64,000 nucleotides of DNA, taken from the NCBI GenBank assembly GCA_030606285.1, contig JAUWGS010000003.1:124001-188000 (forward strand), given 5' to 3'. The position numbers were made by a program, and so were the translations under genes. The stretch comes from Planctomycetales bacterium (GTDB lineage: Bacteria > 4484-113). The notes under the pieces are model-generated. The model made no database searches, was not told the DNA's origin, and worked only from the letters and a program-made list of their open reading frames with translations. Each line of letters opens with the position of its first letter. Position 1 is the stretch's first letter. Below are positions 1 through 9,754 of this stretch, in pieces.

Positions 1-66
1 GGACTATTATATCCCGGCACCCCTGCTGGCACTCAGCGTGTGCTGAATAAAGGTCGTCTCTGTTCA

Positions 67-95
67 TTGACCGTATGTCTGTCCAATGATATAAT
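67..95 (+). promoter_or_regulatory. Sigma70-type promoter TTGACC-N17-TATAAT upstream of ORF 103-693
   Basis: -35 TTGACC at 67-72, 17-nt spacer, -10 TATAAT at 90-95; first ATG at 103. Confidence 0.7.
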
Positions 96-102
96 GTAAT
101 AG

Positions 103-693
103 ATGAATAGCACAATGGAGCTGGAATGGATGGGCTACCTGGGAGCGGCTATAGCGGTCCTGCTGCCGGTCTCCATATTGCTGGCGCTCATCTTTCAGTT
201 CCGCATGAACCGCAGAACACCTCGTCCTTGGCCGGAGAACATGGAACCACCGGAGAGCGGCGTTGAACCTCTACACGCGAGGCTTGTCGACCGTCAGAGC
301 CTGAGCGACGTCATCTATGCGGTCAACCGTATCAGGATGAACGAGAAACTCCTGAAGCGGAGATCGGGACTCCCTTGGCTGGTTCCCTACAAGACTCCGT
401 CCAAGCCTGGCAAGCTCTGGCTGGGCCGGACCGGCCTGGTTTTCTACTACAAGCATCGTGACAGTTTCTATCGAATTGCCTACGCCGATATCACCGGCAT
501 AGACAGCTTCCAGGGGTGGTACGACTTCAGAAAGCAGCCAGCGCTGATCGTTCACCACGAGATAGGCGAGGACCGCTTTGCCGTATTCCAGCTTGCGCCG
601 GGAATCACCGAGCGATTCGGTAGGCTGCTTGCCGAGCGCGTTTCCAAGGGGGAAGGCGAAAAGGCATCAGCCGAGCAGGAGACTGTAGTATGA
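103..693 (+). CDS. Conserved hypothetical membrane-anchored protein, possible PH-like cytoplasmic domain
   Basis: 196-aa ORF, N-terminal hydrophobic segment, then GKLWLGRTGLVFYYKHRDSFYRIAYADITGI (bPH/GRAM-like pattern). Confidence 0.7.
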   Translation: MNSTMELEWMGYLGAAIAVLLPVSILLALIFQFRMNRRTPRPWPENMEPPESGVEPLHARLVDRQSLSDVIYAVNRIRMNEKLLKRRSGLPWLVPYKTPSKPGKLWLGRTGLVFYYKHRDSFYRIAYADITGIDSFQGWYDFRKQPALIVHHEIGEDRFAVFQLAPGITERFGRLLAERVSKGEGEKASAEQETVV

Positions 694-1280
694 ATGTCGA
701 AATCTATTCTGCCTTTCTCGTCCAGAGCACGCTCGACATCGTGCTGCCCATTATCGTTGCCGCAGTGCTGCTCCCGATAATGATCGGGCTCCTGCTGACT
801 GTCAGGCGCGGGACGCAGTTGAGCAAGTACTCTTTGCCCGACTTCATGCCGGATGAGCAGCCGCCGGATGACCCGGTTTTCGGCAAGCGGGGCGCGTATT
901 ACGCCGGTACGCTTTTCGCCGCGCAGAAAATGCTCGGCATGTTTCCTGTGCCCGTGGTGGGGAAGGGCTACCATATCAAAGGGAATGGTAAAGCCTGGCT
1001 GTCCGAAGAGGCGGTAATGTTGCACCGCTACTTCACGCGCAAGCCGCTAGTCATCCCTTTTGCCCTCATCCACAATGTTGACGTGCGCATTGGCTTCTTC
1101 GCTGGTAAGCGTGTCCCGGGCTATGTGCTGCACATAACCTGGGGGCGCAGCGAACTGCCTATGGTTTCAGGCATACAAGTATCCCGCAGGCGCGACCTCA
1201 GCGAGGAATGGGCGCGCGAGATCTCCCGCCGTGCTGAAGTGTGGAGGGTCAGGATCGCGACGGAGGAGTCACTGGACTAG
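690..1280 (+). CDS. Conserved hypothetical membrane-anchored protein, same architecture as the upstream ORF
   Basis: 196-aa ORF overlapping the previous one by 4 nt; N-terminal TM segment, then GKAWLSEEAVMLHRYFTRKPLVIPFALIHNVDV. Confidence 0.7.
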   Translation: MNVEIYSAFLVQSTLDIVLPIIVAAVLLPIMIGLLLTVRRGTQLSKYSLPDFMPDEQPPDDPVFGKRGAYYAGTLFAAQKMLGMFPVPVVGKGYHIKGNGKAWLSEEAVMLHRYFTRKPLVIPFALIHNVDVRIGFFAGKRVPGYVLHITWGRSELPMVSGIQVSRRRDLSEEWAREISRRAEVWRVRIATEESLD

Positions 1281-2197
1281 CCTACGAAATCATAGACTGG
1301 CAGATGAGCTCCGTCTGCCTCCTCAGTCTTGGCAACGGCAAAGACGCAGCTCCCGCTGCCGGTGACGGAGACCAACGGGTAGCCAAAGGAAGTGAGCGTA
1401 TCCAGCAAGTCTCCGACCTCGCTGCTAATGTCTCTGGCGATTGAGGTGAAGTCGTTGCGGGCTACTCTGAACGCTGCCTTCGGGCTACCTGTGTGCCACT
1501 CGTCCAGGAATCCCTGCGTATGATTGTAGGAGGAGTGGCTCCTGACTTTCGCATACATCGACGCTGTGGAGAATGACGCCTCTGGAACGCCCAGTACGCA
1601 GCAATACTCGCCCAAGCCGCTAAGCGCAATAGATTCCACTTGTTCGCCGAAACCACGGGCTCTGACGGGTCCATGCAACATGAAGGCTGGGACATCCGCG
1701 CCAACACGCGCCGCAAGCTCTAGCCAATCGCTGTCGCTTAGTTGGGAGAGCCGGGCAAGGCTTCCTTCTCTGTATGCATCTAGAGCTGCCATTTCCCTGA
1801 CCATTCTGAGGAATCCCGCAGCATCGCTGCTTCCGCCCCCAAGACCACTGCCTGTGGGTATTCGCTTGATGACTCGCAAGAGCATGCCGGGCAGCTCGCC
1901 ACCGGCGCGTGTGTCCAGCTCTTGGTAGGCGCGGGTTATGCTGTTTTCCCCAGGGTCAACGGACGGCCGTGCGTCCGAAGCAAGCTCGGATGAGATGTCC
2001 ACGACGACTCCGTGCCCTTCCCTGATCTGCAAGGAGACGGTGTCCGCCAGTGAGATCTTGGCCATTACCGTGTCAACAGCGTGCATGCGCGCGTCCGGGT
2101 CGAAGCTGAGAATGGCTAGGCTCAGATTGACCTTGGCGGAACACTCACATGCGTACTCGTCCACGGAGTTATTATGGCATACGGCATCAGTGTGCAT
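1277..2197 (-). CDS. ispE: 4-diphosphocytidyl-2-C-methyl-D-erythritol kinase
   Basis: GHMP kinase motif PTGSGLGGGSSDAAGFLR; ARVGADVPAFMLHGPVRARGFGE; C-terminal VSVTGSGSCVFA. Confidence 0.9.
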   Translation of the reverse strand: MHTDAVCHNNSVDEYACECSAKVNLSLAILSFDPDARMHAVDTVMAKISLADTVSLQIREGHGVVVDISSELASDARPSVDPGENSITRAYQELDTRAGGELPGMLLRVIKRIPTGSGLGGGSSDAAGFLRMVREMAALDAYREGSLARLSQLSDSDWLELAARVGADVPAFMLHGPVRARGFGEQVESIALSGLGEYCCVLGVPEASFSTASMYAKVRSHSSYNHTQGFLDEWHTGSPKAAFRVARNDFTSIARDISSEVGDLLDTLTSFGYPLVSVTGSGSCVFAVAKTEEADGAHLPVYDFVG

Positions 2198-2235
2198 TGA
2201 CAGGGGCCAAATCGCGATGGTATATTTCGCGTGAC

Positions 2236-2309
2236 GGGTCGTTAGCTCAGGTGGTTAGAGCGCATCCCTGATAAGGATGAGGTCCCTGGTTCGAGTCCAG
2301 GACGACCCA
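2236..2309 (+). tRNA. tRNA-Ile (anticodon GAT)
   Basis: Cloverleaf gggtcgt...acgaccca, anticodon loop ctGATaa, GGTTCGAGTCC T-arm. Confidence 0.93.
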
Positions 2310-2372
2310 TTCTTGCTGACTCGTCGCGGAACACATCTGTTGAAGGTTGTGTTAGAATTATTGAGTCTATGA

Positions 2373-2444
2373 GGGGGTGTAGCTCAGTGGCAGAGCATCT
2401 GCTTTGCACGCAGAAGGCCATCGGTTCGAATCCGTTCACCTCCA
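2373..2444 (+). tRNA. tRNA-Ala (anticodon TGC)
   Basis: Cloverleaf gggggtg...cacctcca, anticodon loop tTGCa, GGTTCGAATCC T-arm. Confidence 0.93.
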
Positions 2445-2461
2445 GTAGAGCGCAGGGGGTG

Positions 2462-2734
2462 GTGCTTGTGATTGAACTTGATCCGACGACTAAGACGTAC
2501 TTCGAAATGGGTATGACCCACTACAATCGTGGCGACTACCTTCGGGCAGCGGAACAGTGGAAGCTGGTGGTGAAGGAGGACCCATCCTTTGCTGCGGGGC
2601 ATCGTTACTTGGCATTGGCCTACGAGAAGCTGGACTGGCGCCACAAAGCCAAGAAGCAGTGGGAGGCCTACCTCAAAGTAGAAACGAACGAAATCGCGAG
2701 GACGCAAATAGCGGAAAGGCTGAAGAGATTGTAG
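2462..2734 (+). CDS. TPR-repeat protein
   Basis: GTG start after the tRNA; TYFEMGMTHYNRGDYLRAAEQWKLVVKEDPSFAAGHRYLALAYEKL is a TPR pattern. Confidence 0.75.
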   Translation: MLVIELDPTTKTYFEMGMTHYNRGDYLRAAEQWKLVVKEDPSFAAGHRYLALAYEKLDWRHKAKKQWEAYLKVETNEIARTQIAERLKRL

Positions 2735-2737
2735 GAG

Positions 2738-3715
2738 ATGGGGACGAAGCGTCCAGACGAGACTGACGACCTCCGGACTCCAGAGGGCCAGGATTCCGAG
2801 TCAAGGTCGGACTTCGACCTCTGGCGCATATTAACAACCCCTGAGGAACTGCTCGACGAGAGCGCGAGGGCTGCACCTGCAGGCCCGGTGGTCGAAGCGA
2901 CCGGCCCTCCACGAGAGGAGGTGGCCCCGGCAGTGCCGGAGGAGACGGTTGTCTATTGCCGCAATCACCCCGAGATTCCGGCCATTGCTCAATGTCCTGT
3001 GTGCGCCGCGTACTACTGCAACGACTGCCTGATAATCAAGAAAGGCAGACTGCTCTGTAAGGCCTGCGCGGAAGCCGTCTACGCTCCCACAGAAGAGGAG
3101 ATCATTGAACACGGCGAGGAAGCCTACCGGCATCGCGGTGATTTCCTGCCGGAAGCGCCGCCTGAGTTCAGTCCTACTATGGCGGGCGTCGGTGCTGAAG
3201 GTCGGCTGGCGAATGTCTTCAGGCGTCTTCTTGGTTACGTGCTGGACATCCTGGTAGCCAGGACTCTATACGTTCTGGGCTATGTCGTAGTCTCATTGCT
3301 CTTGGCTGGAATCAGCAAGGGAGCTGTTCCGAGCGTGCTTCAGCTTGGCGGCGGCGGCCTTGTTACCGGAGTGAAGCAGGTCGCGTTGTCACTGTTCACG
3401 CTGAAGTTCCTGCCTCTGGTGCTCGTGTTGGACTTTGTTTACTTCTTCGTCTCGTTTGCGCTGGTGAATCGAACGTTCGGTATGAGTTGGCTGAACCTGC
3501 GCATTGTGTCCATGTACGGCGACTTCGTTAGTCTTGGCGCCTGTGCGATTCGCGCGGTGGTTTTGGCAGTATCGCTGGGGTTTAGTATAATAGTGGCGCT
3601 GGTGCATCCGCGTGCTATGGGATTGCACGATATGGCGGCCGGAACCTACGTCATTAACTTCTCCGGCCTGAAGCACGTGGATGTGTACGAAACCATTAAT
3701 GTGAAACTCGAATAG
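2738..3715 (+). CDS. RDD family membrane protein with N-terminal B-box-like zinc finger
   Basis: YCRNHPEIPAIAQCPVCAAYYCNDCLIIKKGRLLCKACA, then an RDD-like transmembrane domain. Confidence 0.75.
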   Translation: MGTKRPDETDDLRTPEGQDSESRSDFDLWRILTTPEELLDESARAAPAGPVVEATGPPREEVAPAVPEETVVYCRNHPEIPAIAQCPVCAAYYCNDCLIIKKGRLLCKACAEAVYAPTEEEIIEHGEEAYRHRGDFLPEAPPEFSPTMAGVGAEGRLANVFRRLLGYVLDILVARTLYVLGYVVVSLLLAGISKGAVPSVLQLGGGGLVTGVKQVALSLFTLKFLPLVLVLDFVYFFVSFALVNRTFGMSWLNLRIVSMYGDFVSLGACAIRAVVLAVSLGFSIIVALVHPRAMGLHDMAAGTYVINFSGLKHVDVYETINVKLE

Positions 3716-3725
3716 CAGGAGATTC

Positions 3726-4574
3726 ATGATGGCACTCACGCTGTGGCAATCTGCGCCTGCGTTTCTTTTTCAGGGCGGGGACTCCGACCAACTGCTCCAG
3801 TGGATGCTTGTAGGTGCGATTGTCCTCAGCATCTTGGCGATGGGCTTTCAGTTCTTCAAGAACGTCTTCTACGCAGTCACTGCGCCGACGTACTCCCTGA
3901 AGAACATGGGCCAGGATGACAACTTCTTTTTCAGCCTGTTGATGGTTGTCGTAGGCGGCCTGTTCATGGCGTTGTACGCTCTTATGCAGAAGAGCTTTCT
4001 GCTAGCATCGTTTGACCAGTTCGCGCGAGATCAGCTCAATAGTGCACTGGCAGGCTACGCCAATCAGACATACAAGCCGGTTGTGTTTGAGTTCGGGCTT
4101 AACCGGATGACAGATGTCTTTGGTCTTGCGATAGCGAGCATTCTCGGGATAGTTCTGCTGTGGCCGGCGCTGTGGCTTTTATTCGGATACGTCTACTGGC
4201 TTCTGTCCAGAGCGTTCGGAAACCAGTTGTCGCTGAAAGTGATGCTCGCAACGCTGTCGTACTACTATTTGCTCTTCGGCGTGATTGTGGGCTACTTCGC
4301 GATCCACTCTGTTGGCACGTACTTGGTGGCACAGGGCGGTGCTCCCACAATAGGCGGGATTGAGATAGCCGGCGCCATTCTCGGATTGGTCGCTTTAGCC
4401 TACTCGGTGATCTCAATCTCCCAGGGCGGTGACATAACACCGGCCCAGGCGGTAGTAGTCTTTGTAATATGGGGCGTCGTGCTTGGAGGTATCATAGCCG
4501 CTGTGTTTGTCTACCAGCTTGCACCCATTTACGACGGGTTCCTTGATGGATTGAGGTCACAAAGCTACGCGTGA
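3726..4574 (+). CDS. Multi-pass membrane protein (possibly YIP1-like)
   Basis: 282 aa with several hydrophobic segments. Confidence 0.6.
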   Translation: MMALTLWQSAPAFLFQGGDSDQLLQWMLVGAIVLSILAMGFQFFKNVFYAVTAPTYSLKNMGQDDNFFFSLLMVVVGGLFMALYALMQKSFLLASFDQFARDQLNSALAGYANQTYKPVVFEFGLNRMTDVFGLAIASILGIVLLWPALWLLFGYVYWLLSRAFGNQLSLKVMLATLSYYYLLFGVIVGYFAIHSVGTYLVAQGGAPTIGGIEIAGAILGLVALAYSVISISQGGDITPAQAVVVFVIWGVVLGGIIAAVFVYQLAPIYDGFLDGLRSQSYA

Positions 4575-4630
4575 ACAAAATGCGGCAGGGGAACTTCTAC
4601 CTTACTAGCCGCATCTTAGGTTGAAGACTA

Positions 4631-6226
4631 ATGAAACGTCGTCTGTGCCTTATTCTTGGAACTGTAGCCGCTCTCCTGTGCGGCGTGGCGCTTGCCTTAG
4701 CTGACGATTCGTCCTCAATAGAAATAGGCGCTTCGCAGTCACGGTTCCTGCACGGTGGTGAAGGCACTGTTGCGGATCCGGCGGAATCGCCAGCTGTGGC
4801 GGAGCCTTATGAGATTGACCCTTCGCTCTTTGAGATCCCCGAGCTGGACCTTTCCGGGAGAATGACTGTCAGTCTGGATGAGGCGCTCGATGTGGTTATG
4901 CGCGAGAGCTATACGATGCGGACTGCTCGAGCCACCTTCGAGCGGTCGCGTTTCAACGTCGACTTAGCGCTTGCGCCGTTCGACACAGTGCTTCAGGTGA
5001 CCTCGGGTCTGAACTCGGCCGAGCGCACCGGTGCCAGCTCTTTAGCAACGAGCAGCTCTATCTCGACCAGCAAGAGCACTTACTATTCAGTAGGACTTAG
5101 CGGGCGGTTCCCCAGCGGTGATAGTTTTAGTGTAAGCCACGAACTGGCTCGCTCAGAGATTTCGCAGGCCGGCGCTACGGCGCAGACTATCCCGAAATCA
5201 TACACTGGAAGCACAGGCTTTCGCTGGACGCACCCGCTGGGCCGGGGATTTGGGCGCGCTGCCAACTGGGTTGAAGTCCGGCAGGCGCTTAACCGGCAGC
5301 CCTACGAAGAGCTGCGGCTGGATGAGACCACACGAGATCTGCGGTTTCAAACTTTCGTTCTCTACTACACTCTCGTGTCCCAGCGACAAGCGCTGAATGT
5401 GCGCCGCACGAACCTGGAGGCTGCGATTCGGCTGTTGGAACGCAACCATGAGCGACACAAGGTCGGCCTCTCGATTCGTGCTGATGTCCTCCAGGCGGTG
5501 AACAACGTCTTGACGCAGAAAGGGCGCATGGTAAACGACCAGAAGAGGTATATAGATTTCCTCGACGAGCTCGGTCTGCTTTTAGGAGTCGATCAGCCGC
5601 TGGACGTGCTGCCAGGGCTGGATATCTCGCCAGCGGAACTCAGCCTAGATGTTGAGGAGGATTGGCCGCGCGTGCGGGCTGCGAGCGCGGGATTGGAAGA
5701 TACGCAGATAAAGCTCCGTAACACGGAGCTGTCAGTGGGGTATTTGCGCAGCGAGCTACGCCCGGACCTGTCTCTGACTGTCGATTATGAGCGTCAGGGC
5801 GAAGCAGGTACTGCAGGTGCCGCGATGCGAAACCTTGACGACGAGAGCTATTCGCTAATGCTCGTATACACCCTGCCATGGGCCAAGCGGGCGGGTAAGG
5901 CACGATTGGCGCAGGGCGAGCAGGACCTGGAGACTGCCAGAATTAACTTCGAAAAGGCTAACCAGGAGCTTCGCCAGGAGTGGGAAGGGCTGTTCCGGGA
6001 GCTAGGGAGCAAGGAAGTGCAGCTCGAGCTCTCGGACAGCAACGTGACCGTCGCACGTGAGAACTTCAACATACAGGTTGAGAGAAACAAGGTCGGGCTT
6101 GCCGAGACCCTGGACGTGATTCAAGCTCAGGAATCCCTTCTGGAGGCTGAACTCGGGCTACTCAACGCTCAGATTGACTATCAGACGACCTATCTCAACG
6201 TACTCTCCATGGTTGGCGACATCTAG
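4631..6226 (+). CDS. TolC family outer membrane efflux protein
   Basis: Signal peptide, [38 protein letters not shown], repeated coiled-coil hairpins, 531 aa. Confidence 0.85.
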   Translation: MKRRLCLILGTVAALLCGVALALADDSSSIEIGASQSRFLHGGEGTVADPAESPAVAEPYEIDPSLFEIPELDLSGRMTVSLDEALDVVMRESYTMRTARATFERSRFNVDLALAPFDTVLQVTSGLNSAERTGASSLATSSSISTSKSTYYSVGLSGRFPSGDSFSVSHELARSEISQAGATAQTIPKSYTGSTGFRWTHPLGRGFGRAANWVEVRQALNRQPYEELRLDETTRDLRFQTFVLYYTLVSQRQALNVRRTNLEAAIRLLERNHERHKVGLSIRADVLQAVNNVLTQKGRMVNDQKRYIDFLDELGLLLGVDQPLDVLPGLDISPAELSLDVEEDWPRVRAASAGLEDTQIKLRNTELSVGYLRSELRPDLSLTVDYERQGEAGTAGAAMRNLDDESYSLMLVYTLPWAKRAGKARLAQGEQDLETARINFEKANQELRQEWEGLFRELGSKEVQLELSDSNVTVARENFNIQVERNKVGLAETLDVIQAQESLLEAELGLLNAQIDYQTTYLNVLSMVGDI

Positions 6227-6228
6227 CT

Positions 6229-6996
6229 ATGGGCAATCCCACATTTCTAATCGAACTTCGGGACGTCACTAAGACCTATGAGATGGGCAAGCACGAAGTC
6301 CATGCTCTGCGCGGGGTCTCGTTCTCCATTGAGCAAGGCGATTACCTGGCTGTCATGGGGCCATCTGGTTCTGGCAAGTCCACAGTGATGAATATCATGG
6401 GTTGCCTCGATCGCCCGTCAGAGGGCACTTACCTACTGGATGGTCAAGATGTCACCAAGCTCTCAGATGTCGAACTAGCCCGCATACGCAATCAGCGGGT
6501 AGGGTTCGTCTTCCAGACCTTCAACTTGCTGCCCAGAACCACTGCTCAGGAGAATGTCGAATTGCCGCTGGTCTATTCGCCCAGGCCTGGGAACCGTCGC
6601 GAACGAGCGCGGAAGGCGCTTGTGGCCGTGGGTCTCGGTGACCGCCTGACGCACAAGAGCAATGAGCTGTCCGGTGGTGAACAGCAAAGGGTCGCCATAG
6701 CCAGGGCGATTGTGAACGAGCCCTCTATTATCCTTGCTGACGAGCCAACGGGTAACCTTGACAGCAAGGCGGGCATCGAGATAATGAAGCTATTCCAGCG
6801 TTTGAACGACTCTGGAATCACGCTGCTGGTCGTAACACACGAGCAGTTCATCGCTAACCACTCGCGGCGCATCATCCGCCTGTACGACGGCAAGATAGTC
6901 GAGGATTTCCGGGTGGCTGACCGTGTTACCTACTCGCCCGAGGAGATGCGTACCCTTGAGGAGGAGCACGCAGTGCACGGCGGGGCTGCGGGATAG
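6229..6996 (+). CDS. ABC transporter ATP-binding protein (LolD/MacB-type)
   Basis: Walker [10 protein letters not shown], signature [14 protein letters not shown], Walker [13 protein letters not shown]. Confidence 0.93.
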   Translation: MGNPTFLIELRDVTKTYEMGKHEVHALRGVSFSIEQGDYLAVMGPSGSGKSTVMNIMGCLDRPSEGTYLLDGQDVTKLSDVELARIRNQRVGFVFQTFNLLPRTTAQENVELPLVYSPRPGNRRERARKALVAVGLGDRLTHKSNELSGGEQQRVAIARAIVNEPSIILADEPTGNLDSKAGIEIMKLFQRLNDSGITLLVVTHEQFIANHSRRIIRLYDGKIVEDFRVADRVTYSPEEMRTLEEEHAVHGGAAG

Positions 6997-7087
6997 TCCT
7001 TGGACACTGCTGGGTGGTGGCACGCCTGTAAGCAGCACAGTGAGGGGTGGGCTGCGGCGCGTTTCTGCTAGAATCTGCGGAAGCACA

Positions 7088-8386
7088 ATGGATCTCATTG
7101 ACAAGCTGGTGTCGCGTCAAGCGGCTGTCGGCGTGATTGGCCTTGGATATGTCGGTTTGCCGCTGGCCGTGGAGTTCGCTGATGCAGGCTTCGATGTCAT
7201 AGGCGTGGACGTGAGCAAGGAAAAGGTTGACCAGATAAACTCCGGTCACAACTACATCCGTGACGTCGAGGATGAGAGGCTTGCCAAGGTCGTGAACAGC
7301 GGGAAGCTGCGTGCCACGACAGATTACGATGTTGTCCGTGCTCTAGACGCTGTCTCTATCTGTGTTCCGACCCCTCTTTCCAAGTCGCGCGAACCGGACA
7401 TAACGCATATCCTGCGTGCCTGTAATGAGATCGCTCAGCGCATGCACCGTCCAATGCTCATCGTGTTGGAAAGCACTAGTTATCCAGGCACCACGCAAGA
7501 GCTGGTGCTGCCCATTCTAGAGAAGAGCGGCCTGAAGGTCGGCAGCGACTTTTTCCTGGCCTTCTCTCCTGAACGTGTGGATCCCGGCAACGCCAGCTTC
7601 AATACGCAGAATACACCTAAGATTATCGGCGGCATCAGCCCGTTATGCACGGAGACGGCAAGCGCTCTGTATTCTCAGGCTGTAAAAGAGCTCGTGCCGG
7701 TAAGCAACGCGATGGCGGCCGAAATGGTCAAGCTCCTGGAGAACACGTTCCGTGCGATTAACATAGGCGCGATCAACGAGATGGCGATAATCTGCCATCA
7801 GCTCGGGGTAGATGTCTGGGAGATAATCGAGGCCGCAAAGACCAAGCCGTTTGGCTTCATGCCCTTCTATCCTGGCCCGGGACTGGGCGGCCACTGTATA
7901 CCGATCGACCCGCTGTACCTGTCCTGGAAAATGCGGAAGCTGAACTACCGGACGCGCTTCATCGAGCTCGCGGATCAGGTGAACTCAGCGATGCCTCGCT
8001 ATGTTGTGGGCCGAATCGTAGAGCTGCTCAACCAGCGCAAGATTCCCATAAACGGTGCCCGCATCCTGATCCTCGGCATCACCTATAAACGTGACATTGA
8101 TGACACAAGAGAGTCCCCTGCGCTCTCTATCATTGAGGAGCTGCTGGAACTCGAAGGCAATATCTCCTACCACGATCCCTACGTGCCTGAATTGGAGTAC
8201 AACAGCGTTGAATTAACCAGCGCGGAACTAACTGCCGATATGCTCGCTGAACAGGACATCGTCGTTGTGATAACCGACCACAGCTCTTATGACTGGCCGT
8301 TTATTGTCGAGTATTCAAAGCTGATTCTCGACACCCGGAACGGCGTCGCCAATTCGGGGGACCCAACAAAGGTGGTCAGACTCTGA
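7088..8386 (+). CDS. Nucleotide-sugar dehydrogenase (UDP-N-acetylglucosamine/UDP-glucose dehydrogenase family)
   Basis: VGVIGLGYVGLPLAVEFADAGFDVIGVDV Rossmann motif; FYPGPGLGGHCIPIDPLYLSWK active site; internal ATG start chosen. Confidence 0.9.
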   Translation: MDLIDKLVSRQAAVGVIGLGYVGLPLAVEFADAGFDVIGVDVSKEKVDQINSGHNYIRDVEDERLAKVVNSGKLRATTDYDVVRALDAVSICVPTPLSKSREPDITHILRACNEIAQRMHRPMLIVLESTSYPGTTQELVLPILEKSGLKVGSDFFLAFSPERVDPGNASFNTQNTPKIIGGISPLCTETASALYSQAVKELVPVSNAMAAEMVKLLENTFRAINIGAINEMAIICHQLGVDVWEIIEAAKTKPFGFMPFYPGPGLGGHCIPIDPLYLSWKMRKLNYRTRFIELADQVNSAMPRYVVGRIVELLNQRKIPINGARILILGITYKRDIDDTRESPALSIIEELLELEGNISYHDPYVPELEYNSVELTSAELTADMLAEQDIVVVITDHSSYDWPFIVEYSKLILDTRNGVANSGDPTKVVRL

Positions 8387-8398
8387 GTCTAGGCGGAT

Positions 8399-9754
8399 TC
8401 AGGGCTCGCTCCTGCACCTTATCATTTCTTCTCGCAGTGCGCTCGCGATTGCGAAGATCGGTACCAGCAATAGTACAATGTACATTGAGTGGAACATCGA
8501 ATGCACCATTAACATGGAGAAACCAATGCCAAAGCCTGCTGCAAGCGGACGCAAGCGAGGTGGGCCGCGGCTGGACACTGCTGCGAGTTCATAGAGGGTG
8601 AGGAGCCAAACAAGCATATATGCTAGCCCGCCAATGAGACCTACGCCGGTGAAGACCTCCAGGTAAGCGTTATGGGCTTCAAGTTGCTGGTCAGCGGGGA
8701 TCGTGGCTCGTCCGAAGCGGCTAGCGTACGCGGCGAAGTTGTTGAGACCGACGCCCAGCAGCGGATAGCTCGCAAACATATTCAGAGCCACGCTGTAGTT
8801 CTCGATGCGGAACCCCACGTCCTCCTGAGGCCGAAGCTCTGGCCTGAAGGAAGCTATGGTGCGAACTGCATAGAACTGGTAGGTGGCGGGGAGAAAAGCG
8901 CGTACTAGAACGGCAACCACAAGCGCGAGCACCATCGTTACGACTAACCCGCGCACGGGGTGTTTAACAATGTAGTAGATGATGAAGAGCAACAGTGCTA
9001 TCCAGGAGCTACGGGTGGCTGAGAACAGGATTATGGCTGTAGAGCCAAGAGCGACTGCGCAGTAGAATATCCTGCCCCACCACCGCTTCTCGGCATCCAG
9101 CAGGAGGAGGGAGAGAGGAACAGCGAGGACGAACGTGAGCGTCACGCTGATGCCGTGACTGTAAATACTTCCTGCGCGATAGGCCTGCATTGCCATCGGG
9201 TATTGGGCGAAGTCTATAAGGATGATGATGGAACTCAGTAGGACACCGGCAAGAAAAGCGTGAACCGCGAAGTTGCGTTCCCGCTCGTCGCGTAGCAATA
9301 GTGTCGCGACGAAGTACAGGCCGATGATGGCCGCTGCGAGCACCAAGTATCGCACGGCAGACACCTGGTTGATCGTGAAAAGCACTCCTGGGACGGCGGC
9401 TGCAATGAAACCGGCCATCAGCCACGGCTTGGCGCCTAATGCGTTCAGCCGGAGAGGAGGGAGCCGATGTATGTTCACCAGCAGACTCAATGCCAGGAGA
9501 ATGACCATCAGCACTGCAATGTTGTCCACCCCCGGCAGGGGGATTATCTCCCATGTTGCAAAGGGCAGTGCAAACAGAAACGCATAGAAAGCCCAGCGAT
9601 AGTTGAGTACTAGCGCCACAAGGATACAAAGAGCAATTGCACTTGCGAGTGCAATCATGAACTCCTTGGCGGCCAAGACGCACAGGAGCGTGCCGGCCAG
9701 CAGGAGCACAAGAATGCGGTAGTCCGATCCCGTCTCGGCGTGAGAACCTACCAT
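8399..9754 (-). CDS. O-antigen ligase/polymerase family membrane protein
   Basis: Multi-pass; GVGLNNFAAYASRFG...QLEAHNAYLEVFTGVGLIGGLAYM (Wzy/WaaL-type motif). Confidence 0.8.
   Translation of the reverse strand: MVGSHAETGSDYRILVLLLAGTLLCVLAAKEFMIALASAIALCILVALVLNYRWAFYAFLFALPFATWEIIPLPGVDNIAVLMVILLALSLLVNIHRLPPLRLNALGAKPWLMAGFIAAAVPGVLFTINQVSAVRYLVLAAAIIGLYFVATLLLRDERERNFAVHAFLAGVLLSSIIILIDFAQYPMAMQAYRAGSIYSHGISVTLTFVLAVPLSLLLLDAEKRWWGRIFYCAVALGSTAIILFSATRSSWIALLLFIIYYIVKHPVRGLVVTMVLALVVAVLVRAFLPATYQFYAVRTIASFRPELRPQEDVGFRIENYSVALNMFASYPLLGVGLNNFAAYASRFGRATIPADQQLEAHNAYLEVFTGVGLIGGLAYMLVWLLTLYELAAVSSRGPPRLRPLAAGFGIGFSMLMVHSMFHSMYIVLLLVPIFAIASALREEMIRCRSEP

Noticed and set aside
2369-2461. 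N-terminal extension of the TPR ORF through tRNA-Ala
   Set aside because: Encoded by the tRNA; true start is GTG near 2462.
9009-9683. 224-aa minus-strand ORF
   Set aside because: Alternative frame inside the O-antigen ligase gene; the main frame has clear TM segments and family motif.
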